Source: CAYPEK01 sp964409645 | GTDB lineage: Bacteria; UBP15; UBA6099 | Reading direction: 5' to 3' | Length of the DNA: 17,172 bases | NCBI GenBank assembly: GCA_964409645.1 | Contig: CAYPEK010000094.1 | Coordinates: 1 to 17,172, forward strand | Shown: in pieces, positions 1 to 6,638 of the stretch | Numbering within the stretch: position 1 is the stretch's first letter | Layout of the letters: every line of letters starts with the position of its first letter | Made by a program: the position numbers and the translations under genes | Notes under the pieces: model-generated | The model's database searches: none | Told to the model about the DNA's origin: nothing | The model's input: the letters and a program-made list of their open reading frames with translations, nothing else

Positions 1-27
1 AAAAAGCGGGCTTTCGCCCGCTTTTTT
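1..27 (-). terminator. Intrinsic terminator of the cytochrome gene
   Basis: Perfect 11-bp arms (positions 1-11 and 16-26) close a 4-nt TTTC loop. Read on the minus strand, the stem lies about 27 bases after the cytochrome stop codon and ends in a T-run. The A-run/T-run flanks make it symmetrical, so it could also stop transcription entering from the left. The match to the rho-independent pattern is clear. Confidence 0.9.
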
Positions 28-53
28 ATTTTCGTTGATTGACGCAGCAGGGT

Positions 54-1100
54 TTATTTCTGCTCGACCGGCTCCTCGAGCGCTTTGATCTGCGCGTCCG
101 AGAGCGGCGTGACTCCGCCGATTATCTGCATCGCCGGCGCGGCCGCGCCTTCGAGCGGCACCCAGCCGCCGTCCTTCTTGTCGTAGAACGTCCATTCGAT
201 CGAGTCCTTCGCGAACGGCACTGTGCCCTGCCAGTTCACCGTCTTGCCGCCCTCGAACTTGTTCATCGGTATCTTCTGACCCGCCTTCACGAGCTTCATC
301 GCCTCGTTGCCGTGGCACTCGCCGCACGCCTTCGACTGCTTCTGCACGCTGTGCGTGTAGTACGGGCCATAGACCACGAACGTCTTGCCCTTTGTCACAA
401 CCGTCATCGCGTTGCCCGTTGTCACCTTCCCGTTTTTGTTCACGAGCAGCGTCCAGCTCTTGGAGAACATGTAGTTGCCCTCCTCCTTCTTGTCGGCGAT
501 GAACGAATCGAGGTGACAGTTGTTGCACGCCGCGGTGGACCTCGTGTGGCAGGCCGGGCAGTCGAGCTTGCCGGCGTGGACCTTGTGCGAGGGGATGTCG
601 GGCATCTTGTCCGCCGGGTGGCAGTTCTCGCAGCGCGTCTTGATCGCGCCGTCGTCGAAAAGCGACTTCACGGCGACGCCGTTGCCGTGGATGTCGTCGT
701 GGTCGGCGCCCTTGTGGCAGTCGTTGCAAATCTTGCCCGCCTTGCGGTGGACGTCGAGCGAGCCCGCCGCCTCGTCTTCCTTGAACGTCTCGGCCTCTTT
801 CTCGTGGCAGCCGAGGCATGTGTTGATGTCGCGTGTGTCCTCCGCCTTCATGCTCTTCACGTGGCACTTTTTGCAGGTGTCCGCGTGGCACGTCTTGCAG
901 GGCAGGTCTTCGTACGCCATGCCTGTTATCGACTTCAGCCCGTCGGCCTGTTCGTACCAGTATTTCATACCGCCGCCGGTCTTGTGCAGACCCTTCATGT
1001 AGTTGGCGGCCTCGCCCGCCGCGAGCGCCATTGCGCCCATAAGCAAAATCCCGATCGCAACCGCCCAAAAGACGTTTTTGCGCCCACGTTTAACTTTCAT
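54..1100 (-). CDS. Octaheme c-type cytochrome, periplasmic
   Basis: Predicted 348-residue multiheme cytochrome for electron transfer or small-molecule reduction outside the cytoplasmic membrane. An N-terminal hydrophobic segment (about residues 10-28) after a Lys/Arg-rich start is an export signal or membrane anchor. Eight CXXCH heme-binding motifs are visible, at residues 68-72, 76-80, 95-99, 125-129, 157-161, 181-185, 192-196 and 259-263. Seven lie in the first 200 residues; the C-terminal part carries one and is otherwise heme-free. Seven histidines lie outside the motifs (39, 118, 134, 138, 172, 175, 250), one fewer than needed to give every heme a distal His. There is no CXXCK motif, so it is not a typical NrfA-type or octaheme nitrite reductase. 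The ATG has GGAGG ten bases upstream and a good promoter. The gene stands alone, so partner and substrate are unknown. The c-type cytochrome assignment is firm; the specific function is not recognised. Confidence 0.93.
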   Translation of the reverse strand: MKVKRGRKNVFWAVAIGILLMGAMALAAGEAANYMKGLHKTGGGMKYWYEQADGLKSITGMAYEDLPCKTCHADTCKKCHVKSMKAEDTRDINTCLGCHEKEAETFKEDEAAGSLDVHRKAGKICNDCHKGADHDDIHGNGVAVKSLFDDGAIKTRCENCHPADKMPDIPSHKVHAGKLDCPACHTRSTAACNNCHLDSFIADKKEEGNYMFSKSWTLLVNKNGKVTTGNAMTVVTKGKTFVVYGPYYTHSVQKQSKACGECHGNEAMKLVKAGQKIPMNKFEGGKTVNWQGTVPFAKDSIEWTFYDKKDGGWVPLEGAAAPAMQIIGGVTPLSDAQIKALEEPVEQK

Positions 1101-1144
1101 TTTGGATATCCTCCGGCCTGTTAAGTTGGCATCATTCCCCGCTT

Positions 1145-1173
1145 ATAATACGTACACACACCACCCATGTCAA
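1145..1173 (-). promoter_or_regulatory. Sigma-70-type promoter of the cytochrome gene
   Basis: On the minus strand a perfect -35 TTGACA (1168-1173) is followed by a 17-bp spacer and -10 TATTAT (1145-1150). Transcription would start near 1138, giving a leader of about 38 bases that includes the GGAGG ribosome binding site at 1110-1114. Hexamers and spacing are close to the bacterial housekeeping consensus. Confidence 0.8.
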
Positions 1174-1306
1174 ACTCAAAACGCATTTCGTTGAATTAAC
1201 CTGCCGACAAATAAACAGCAAAAAATACACGAGCGCCGCCGAGTCGCCGGCGGCTGGCCGAGCTCCCGGATTAATGCGTTTTCCAATGAGCGAAGCGAAT
1301 CCGAGC

Positions 1307-1386
1307 CGCGCGCGTCAGCAAGCGGTCACGTAACACTCTGACAAACCTTTTCTCGTTAAAATTCATCGCTGAAACGCGCGCGTCAG
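1307..1386. repeat. Pair of 12-bp direct repeats (CGCGCGCGTCAG)
   Basis: The same 12-mer occurs at 1307-1318 and 1375-1386, 68 bases apart start to start. Part of the motif is simple CG alternation, so the informative part is the shared GTCAG end. It may be a duplicated regulatory site or part of a small repeat element; its role is unknown. Confidence 0.5.
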
Positions 1387-1400
1387 AGCGCGTTGACATT

Positions 1401-1432
1401 TTCCCTTTGTGTCTTGGTGTCTTTGTGGTGAA
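1401..1432. repeat. GTGTCTT-type low-complexity repeat element
   Basis: The stretch contains near-tandem copies of (G)GTGTCTT followed by TGTGGTGAA. Its reverse complement reads as a CACCACAAAGACACCAAG-type string, which I recall as recurring between genes in many unrelated environmental bacteria. That recollection is not a database result. No gene product is proposed. Confidence 0.45.
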
Positions 1433-1479
1433 TTCTTTTAAAAAAGACGGCTTTCCGATCCCGTGCCTCTTGTGGATTA

Positions 1480-1540
1480 ATGATTTTCGTTATGTTATGA
1501 TTATTTCCTTAAGTATATGTAGTGATATCTTATAATATAA
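1480..1540 (+). promoter_or_regulatory. AT-rich putative promoter region of the five-gene block
   Basis: About 60 bases of AT-rich DNA directly precede the first gene of the plus-strand block and contrast with the GC-rich surroundings. It contains TATGAT (1496-1501) and TATAAT (1531-1536). The TATAAT copy is too close to the ribosome binding site (1539-1544) to serve this gene, because the transcript would start within the site. No good -35 box is paired with either, so only the region is proposed, not an exact promoter. Confidence 0.35.
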
Positions 1541-1549
1541 GGAGCCATT

Positions 1550-2329
1550 ATGAAACTCGGAATGTGTTCTTGGTCTCACCACAGGAATTTTGAAAGCGGC
1601 AACATGGACATTTTCGACTGGATGACACATTGCGCGAGGGACCTGAAGGTCGGCGGCATAGAAATCACCGACCGGCACCTCCAGAGCTGCGACGAGGACT
1701 ACATCCGCAAGGTGCGCCGCGTGGCGGTCGATCTGCACCTGACGATCTCGGCACTGACGATCTCGAACGACTTCGGGAAGTCCGACAACGAAGAGCAGAA
1801 CAAGCAGCTCGAAGCCACCGAAACGGGCATCCAGCTCGCCGCCGCACTCGGCACGCCCGTCCTGCGGGTGTTCGCCGGCTGGCCCGACCAAAATAAGGAA
1901 AAACAGTGGAGCGAAATGGTGCGCTGCATGCAGATCGCGACCGTGATCGCCGAGCGCGAGGGAGTCGTACTCGCCGTCGAGAACCACAACCACGGCGGCT
2001 TCATCCAGACGAACGCCGACGTCGTTCGCATCATGGGCGACACCGACTCCGAATGGCTGCGGCTCAACCTCGACTCCGGCAACTTCATCGACGGCTGGGA
2101 CTCGATCGAAAAGAGCATGCTGCACACCGTCCACGTCCACGCAAAAATGAACAACGTCGGCCCGGACGGCACGGACGACACGTGCGACTACCCGCGCTTC
2201 ATAAAACTTTTGAAAGATATGAACTATCGCGGGTTCGTATCTGTCGAATACGAAGGGCCGGAAGAGGAAATGACGGCCATCCCGCGCGGCGTCGAGTACA
2301 TCCGCGGTCTGATGGCGAAAGCGTTCTGA
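1550..2329 (+). CDS. Sugar phosphate isomerase/epimerase-like TIM-barrel protein
   Basis: 259-residue cytoplasmic protein of the xylose-isomerase-like TIM-barrel superfamily (AP_endonuc_2 fold), about the usual length for a single-domain member. Metal-binding positions typical of the fold are visible: Glu38 in GIEITD, Glu144 in LAVENHNHGG, Asp175 in LNLDSGNF, His195/His197 in HVHAKM and Glu233 in SVEYEG. These predict a divalent-metal enzyme acting on a sugar, inositol or keto-sugar, usually as isomerase, epimerase or dehydratase. The substrate cannot be read from the sequence. There is no signal peptide. The start is supported by AAGGAG at 1539-1544, five bases before the ATG. It is the first gene of a block running to 9692 and lies 50 bases before the secreted S55-type protein, with which it has no obvious enzymatic link. 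The family call is confident. Confidence 0.9.
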   Translation: MKLGMCSWSHHRNFESGNMDIFDWMTHCARDLKVGGIEITDRHLQSCDEDYIRKVRRVAVDLHLTISALTISNDFGKSDNEEQNKQLEATETGIQLAAALGTPVLRVFAGWPDQNKEKQWSEMVRCMQIATVIAEREGVVLAVENHNHGGFIQTNADVVRIMGDTDSEWLRLNLDSGNFIDGWDSIEKSMLHTVHVHAKMNNVGPDGTDDTCDYPRFIKLLKDMNYRGFVSVEYEGPEEEMTAIPRGVEYIRGLMAKAF

Positions 2330-2379
2330 ACCGTTAACGGCGGCACGCGCCGCGACACGGCAGGCATCAGGTAAACCGA

Positions 2380-4188
2380 ATGAAAACAAAAACAATTCTG
2401 ATTTTGACGGCTCTCGCGGCGCTCACCGCCCTGAGAGCCGCCGCGCTCGACATCATGCCGGTCGGCGACATCAAGCCCGGCATGAAAGGCGTCGGCTACA
2501 GCGTATTCTCCGGCACGAAACCGGAGCCGTTCGACGCCGAGATCATAGCAGTCGTCCCGAAGTTCGACACGGGCAACGCGCTGATCCTCGCGCGGCTGAG
2601 TGGCGCAAACCTCGAGCACAGCGGCATCGTCGCCGGCATGAGCGGCAGCCCGGTGTATATCGACGGCAAGCTGATCGGCGCGGTGGCTTACGGTTGGACA
2701 TGGTCGAAAGACCCGATCGCCGGGATACAGCCGATCGAGTGCATGATGAAACTCTGGAGTGAGCCGTCCGTCGGGCCGAAAAACAAAGGCGGCGGCACGG
2801 CGTCGGCGCCCGGCGCGGAGGCGTTCCGGCACGCGCGCGCCCGCAGCGTCAGGCTGTCGGGCGAGGACTCCCCCTCCTCCGGCTTCGGCGTAGGAAAAGC
2901 GTCCGCGGGCAGCCTCGGCGAGATCGAACTCTCGCCGATCGCGACGCCGCTGCTCGTGTCCTCGATGAGCAAGCCCGCGATGGACTTCCTCAAGGAAAAC
3001 CTTTCGCGATTCAACCTGATTCCGATCGAGGCCGGCGGCGCGGGAGCATCCGCAAAGCCGGGAATGAACGATCTCTGCGCGGGCTGCGTGATATCATCGC
3101 CGCTCGTGACAGGCGACTTCAGCATGGCGGCAATAGGCACCGTCACCGCGCGCGAGGGCGACAAACTGCTCGCGTTCGGCCACCCGTTCTTCGACGAGGG
3201 GCCGTCCGCGATACCGATGGGCGGCGGCGAAATATATCAGGTCATTTCTTCCGTAAACAGATCATTTAAATTGGGCTCTCCGGGCGACGTCCTCGGCGCG
3301 ATCGTCGATGACCGCCTCTCAGCCATCTCCGGACGCGTCGGCGAAAAAGCCGACTTCTTTCCGGTCGCGATCGAGGTAACAGACAAGGACGCCGGACGCA
3401 CGAAAACATTCAACGCGAACGTCGCGCAACTCCGAGAACTCGCTCTGTACCTGCTCTACGCAGTCATTTTCAAGTCGGTGGATCAGGCTGCGGGGTTGCC
3501 CGGAGTGGACATCACATCGCACATTGTCATCGAGGGCGAAATCGAAGGCTACGACAAGAAATTCAGGTTCGAGGACATGTTCGTCCAGCCGCCCAACTCA
3601 GCAATCGGCGACCCGATGGCGTATCTGCTCGATCTCGTCGAAAACCCGTTCCGCGAAGTGCGCCTGAAAAACGTGAAAGTAACAATGGACGTCACCCGCG
3701 AGCGGAGCGATTTCTCGATTCAGGACGTGACTCTCGACGCATCATCCTACAAGCCGGGCGACAAGGTTCGCGCGTTCGTGCGCATGAAGTCGTTCAATAA
3801 CAATACCGTGACGCGCACGATCGAGTTCCGCATACCCGAGAACGCGGACTCCGGCCTACTCAGCATCGACATATCCGGTGGCGGCTCGGTTTTCGGCAGT
3901 CCGTCCGTGCTGCCGCCCGACAACTTCGACCAGCTTTTCGACCAGCTCAACCGCTGGACGCCTCAGAACTCGATCGTCGTAACGTTCATACAGCAGGACA
4001 AGGGCCTCGGGATCAACGGCAGCGAACTTCGCGACCTGCCGATCACGGTCAACAGCGCGCTCACCCAAACCGCACTGCCGATGGCTTCTCCGTTCAGCAA
4101 CTACCGGCGCGCCTCCCTCAGAACGCCCTACATCGTCTATGGACGCGCCGCCGCTCAAATCAATATCGAGAAGGAGTTCGACAAATGA
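2380..4188 (+). CDS. Secreted SpoIVB peptidase S55-family protein
   Basis: 602-residue exported protein. Residues 1-23 form a signal peptide (Lys-rich start, hydrophobic core, cleavage near Ala-Ala-Leu). Residues 24-125 contain the S55 nucleophile motif GMSGSP (86-91, Ser88 by analogy with B. subtilis SpoIVB). Residues 250-325 contain AFGHPF (His268) and a GRVGEK stretch, resembling the histidine-containing half of SpoIVB. A Gly/Ser/Ala-rich low-complexity stretch (about 135-180) lies between them. The C-terminal third (about 425-602) is beta-rich with no recognised enzyme motif. In SpoIVB the His precedes the Ser; here the order is reversed, and I find no clear match for the catalytic Asp. 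Family membership does not imply sporulation; such proteins occur in non-spore-formers. The weak AGG upstream makes the ATG less certain, but the signal peptide supports it. The stop overlaps the next start (ATGA), so the two products are probably made together. Protease activity is likely but unproven. Confidence 0.85.
   Translation: MKTKTILILTALAALTALRAAALDIMPVGDIKPGMKGVGYSVFSGTKPEPFDAEIIAVVPKFDTGNALILARLSGANLEHSGIVAGMSGSPVYIDGKLIGAVAYGWTWSKDPIAGIQPIECMMKLWSEPSVGPKNKGGGTASAPGAEAFRHARARSVRLSGEDSPSSGFGVGKASAGSLGEIELSPIATPLLVSSMSKPAMDFLKENLSRFNLIPIEAGGAGASAKPGMNDLCAGCVISSPLVTGDFSMAAIGTVTAREGDKLLAFGHPFFDEGPSAIPMGGGEIYQVISSVNRSFKLGSPGDVLGAIVDDRLSAISGRVGEKADFFPVAIEVTDKDAGRTKTFNANVAQLRELALYLLYAVIFKSVDQAAGLPGVDITSHIVIEGEIEGYDKKFRFEDMFVQPPNSAIGDPMAYLLDLVENPFREVRLKNVKVTMDVTRERSDFSIQDVTLDASSYKPGDKVRAFVRMKSFNNNTVTRTIEFRIPENADSGLLSIDISGGGSVFGSPSVLPPDNFDQLFDQLNRWTPQNSIVVTFIQQDKGLGINGSELRDLPITVNSALTQTALPMASPFSNYRRASLRTPYIVYGRAAAQINIEKEFDK
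4171..4188 (+). promoter_or_regulatory. Translational coupling: AAGGAG and ATGA overlap
   Basis: AAGGAG (4171-4176) lies inside the end of the S55 gene, eight bases before the next ATG. That ATG (4185-4187) overlaps the upstream TGA stop (4186-4188). This arrangement normally gives coupled, near-stoichiometric translation of the two products. Confidence 0.85.
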
Positions 4189-6599
4189 AATATCTCCGCA
4201 CCGCGCTCGCGGCGCTCGCTCTGTTACTGCTGCTGTTTTCGGCGGACGCCTTCGCCAACGGCACCAGCTTCTGGACGCAGGCCGGCGTGCCTCAGTTTTA
4301 CAAGGGCAAATTCGACGGCGCCGCCCTCACGGACGACGGCCGCATCGTGCTCGGCACCAAGATCGACAAGCTGTTCTCCACGACCGAGCCCTACCTTTGG
4401 GACGTCACTTACGACGCCAAAGGAGCGCTCTGGGCGGGCAGCAGCAACAAGGCCATCCTCTACCGCATAGACACCAAAACCGGAGACGCTTTCGAGGCGG
4501 CCGTTCTGCCCGGCGCGGGAATCAGCGCGCTTGCCGCGGACAAACACAACAATATTTACGCCGCTGTGTTTCCCGGCGGCGCGATATACGTCAAAAAGCC
4601 CGGCGCGAAAGCCGTGCTTTTCTCGCAGGCGCCCGCCAACTACATCTGGGACATGGCATTCGGGGGCGGCGGCGACCTCTACTGCGTCACCGGCAGCCCC
4701 GCGGGCGCGTTCAAAATCTCGCCCGACGGCATGAACATGAGAATACTCTACATCAGCCAGTCCGAAAAGAATTTCCTCTCGCTGTTTCTCGAAGGAGACA
4801 AATATCTCTACACCGGATCGAGCCCGAACGGACTCGTGATCCGGGTCAACATTCAGGAAGCACTAAAGGAGTCAGGTGGCATGTCCGTAACCGCGCCGCC
4901 GTCGGCCGCGCCCGTCTCCGGTGACGACATCGCAAACTTCGCGGAACCCGTCGATACGGGAACAGAAATCGCGCCGGACACAGCAGGCGAACCAACAGAC
5001 GACGGAGGGGACGCAGGGGACGCCGCAATGGGCGAAGAATCGATCGCGCCCGCGCCGCCCGCCGCGCCGGAACCGGATGTCAAACCGGACCCGCGCGCAA
5101 CGGTGATAGTGGACCTTGAAGAGGACGAAGCCTACAGGCTTCTCCCGTGGAAAGATGGGAAATTCATAGTCGCCGCGAACAGCCTTCAGGCGCCGCCGCA
5201 GCCCGCACAGCAGAAAAAGCCGCCGTTGCGGCCGGAACCGCTCAGCTTCCCGATCACGCAGGCACTTCAACCGAACCAATACCTCGTCCCCGCTCGCGCA
5301 TACCTCGTCGATCAGGCCGGACAGACGAAGAAAATCCTCGAAATTCCGGACCCGTACATTCTGACCATGCACAGAATCGATGACGCGCATGTGCTGATCG
5401 GCACCGGAAACAACGGACGGATATACAACATGAACGTCGAGGAAGACACGGCCATTCTGCAGGAGCTCGACGCGAAACAGATTCTCGCGATTACAGGCAA
5501 GGGCGAGCTGCTCAGGGTGGCAACCGGCAATCCGGGAGCGATCTTCGCGCCGCGCGGCGAAACGGTCGAGAAAGGCACTTTCACGTCCGCGATGAACGAC
5601 GCCTCGACTCCCGCGCTGTACGGGAATCTCGACGCGGTTATCTCGGTTCCGCTGAAAGCAGCAGTCGAGTTCAGAACCCGCACCGGCAACACACCGAACC
5701 CGAGCGACGGCACATGGAGCGCGTGGAGCGACCCCGAGGGCCGCGTCCCGTTCAAGATCGCAAGCCCGCCCGGCCGGTACACTCAATTTCAAGTCACGCT
5801 CATACCGACACCGAAAAGCGAATCGCCCGAAATCAGGGAAGTTAAAATGTATTACATTACGGCCAACCAGCCGCCGCGAATCGACAGCCTGACAGTGCTG
5901 CCCGCGCCGCAGGTGCGCCAGCCGACTGCGCCTCCGCAGTTCCTCCAGCAGACAATGTCTCCCGCGCCGACCGCGATCTCCGTGCCCGCCGCGACCTCGG
6001 CGGCACGCGGCAGTTCGCCGTCCGGCGACCAGAATTTCAACGTCGGCCTCGCCGCCGCTTCGGACGATATCACTCTCCGGTGGGCAGCCTCCGACCCCGA
6101 TCAGGATAAACTGCGATACACGCTTTTCTTCCGACAGATTCCGTCCGATTCATGGACGCTTCTCGAAGAAAAAATATACGAAAACGAATACCGCTGGAAA
6201 ACCGACTCGCTGCCGGACGGCCGATACGAGGTCAAGCTCACCGCCTCCGACGACGAATCCAATTCCGAGGAGCGCGCGCTCACGGAAGACTATCTTTCAG
6301 ACCCGTTCACGATCGACCATTCGAGGCCGACAATCACGTTCGGCGAACTGAAAAAAGTTGCCGAAGGGAAATACTACGTCACCGGCTCGGCAACCGACCA
6401 GACAAGCGTAATTTCCAAAATCGAGTACTCGCTGGACAACCTCGAATGGAAGATGATCCTGCCGGATGACGGCATAAACGACTCGACCGTGGAGACGTAC
6501 AAATTCTCAATCAAGCTCGCGAATAACGGGCCGCACAAGCTGCTCATCCGCGCAACGGACGCGGTAGGCAACATCGGCTCCACGGCCAAGGACTTCTGA
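4185..6599 (+). CDS. Large secreted beta-propeller protein with C-terminal Ig/Fn3-like modules
   Basis: 804-residue exported protein with no catalytic motif; a binding or scaffold role is inferred. Residues 1-25 are a signal peptide ending in DAFA. Residues about 45-230 show repeated four-strand blade patterns (LWDVTYDAKGALWAGSSN, ISALAADKHNNIYAAVFPGG, IWDMAFGGGGDLYCVTGSP), typical of WD40/NHL-like beta-propellers. An acidic Ala/Pro/Asp linker (about 231-305) interrupts the propeller, and blades resume to about 475. A beta module with EFRTRTGN and a WSAWSDPEG stretch follows (about 485-570), then a Pro/Ala-rich spacer (575-615), an Fn3-like domain (about 620-710) and a final Ig-like domain (712-804). 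The start overlaps the S55 gene stop with a strong SD, so the two are coupled and likely act together outside the cytoplasm. I recall propeller proteins of this type beside S55-family genes elsewhere but have not verified it. Confidence 0.8.
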   Translation: MKYLRTALAALALLLLLFSADAFANGTSFWTQAGVPQFYKGKFDGAALTDDGRIVLGTKIDKLFSTTEPYLWDVTYDAKGALWAGSSNKAILYRIDTKTGDAFEAAVLPGAGISALAADKHNNIYAAVFPGGAIYVKKPGAKAVLFSQAPANYIWDMAFGGGGDLYCVTGSPAGAFKISPDGMNMRILYISQSEKNFLSLFLEGDKYLYTGSSPNGLVIRVNIQEALKESGGMSVTAPPSAAPVSGDDIANFAEPVDTGTEIAPDTAGEPTDDGGDAGDAAMGEESIAPAPPAAPEPDVKPDPRATVIVDLEEDEAYRLLPWKDGKFIVAANSLQAPPQPAQQKKPPLRPEPLSFPITQALQPNQYLVPARAYLVDQAGQTKKILEIPDPYILTMHRIDDAHVLIGTGNNGRIYNMNVEEDTAILQELDAKQILAITGKGELLRVATGNPGAIFAPRGETVEKGTFTSAMNDASTPALYGNLDAVISVPLKAAVEFRTRTGNTPNPSDGTWSAWSDPEGRVPFKIASPPGRYTQFQVTLIPTPKSESPEIREVKMYYITANQPPRIDSLTVLPAPQVRQPTAPPQFLQQTMSPAPTAISVPAATSAARGSSPSGDQNFNVGLAAASDDITLRWAASDPDQDKLRYTLFFRQIPSDSWTLLEEKIYENEYRWKTDSLPDGRYEVKLTASDDESNSEERALTEDYLSDPFTIDHSRPTITFGELKKVAEGKYYVTGSATDQTSVISKIEYSLDNLEWKMILPDDGINDSTVETYKFSIKLANNGPHKLLIRATDAVGNIGSTAKDF

Positions 6600-6638
6600 C
6601 GCCGCGGGCGCGCCGCCCGTGAAGACAGATAACGACAG

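Larger units (their letters stand above)
1101..1549. other. Non-coding divergent intergenic region with short repeats
   Basis: This 449-base gap separates the minus-strand cytochrome gene from the plus-strand isomerase gene. I see no credible gene in it. It holds the cytochrome promoter (1145-1173), a GC-rich hairpin with 7-bp arms (1235-1241 and 1248-1254), a 12-bp direct repeat CGCGCGCGTCAG (1307-1318 and 1375-1386), a low-complexity GTGTCTT-type stretch (1401-1432), and an AT-rich tail (1480-1540) likely to carry the promoter of the five-gene block. Composition shifts sharply along it, as expected for a mosaic of regulatory DNA and small repeats. Confidence 0.7.

Noticed and set aside
54..1100. 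Cytochrome as nitrite reductase (NrfA/ONR type)
   Set aside because: There is no CXXCK motif and the protein is shorter than octaheme nitrite reductases.
39..1124. Long plus-strand open frame opposite the cytochrome gene
   Set aside because: It is Arg/Val/Leu-rich antisense reading of a GC-rich gene; the minus strand carries eight CXXCH motifs, a promoter, an SD and a terminator.
1393..1398. Perfect TTGACA on the plus strand
   Set aside because: No -10-like hexamer occurs 16-18 bases downstream; it falls in the GTGTCTT-type repeat.
1531..1536. TATAAT directly before the isomerase gene as its -10 box
   Set aside because: Transcription would start within the AAGGAG ribosome site, and no -35 is paired with it.
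1490..2395. Minus-strand open frame opposite the isomerase
   Set aside because: The plus strand encodes a recognisable TIM-barrel protein with conserved metal ligands; the antisense frame has no family signature.
2380..4188. S55 protein as evidence of a spore-forming organism
   Set aside because: S55-family proteins of this layout occur in non-sporulating Gram-negative bacteria, and no sporulation gene is nearby.
4872..5792. Long minus-strand frame opposite the propeller gene
   Set aside because: Arg/Cys-rich shadow with no start signals; the plus-strand reading has blades, linker and Ig-like modules in one frame.
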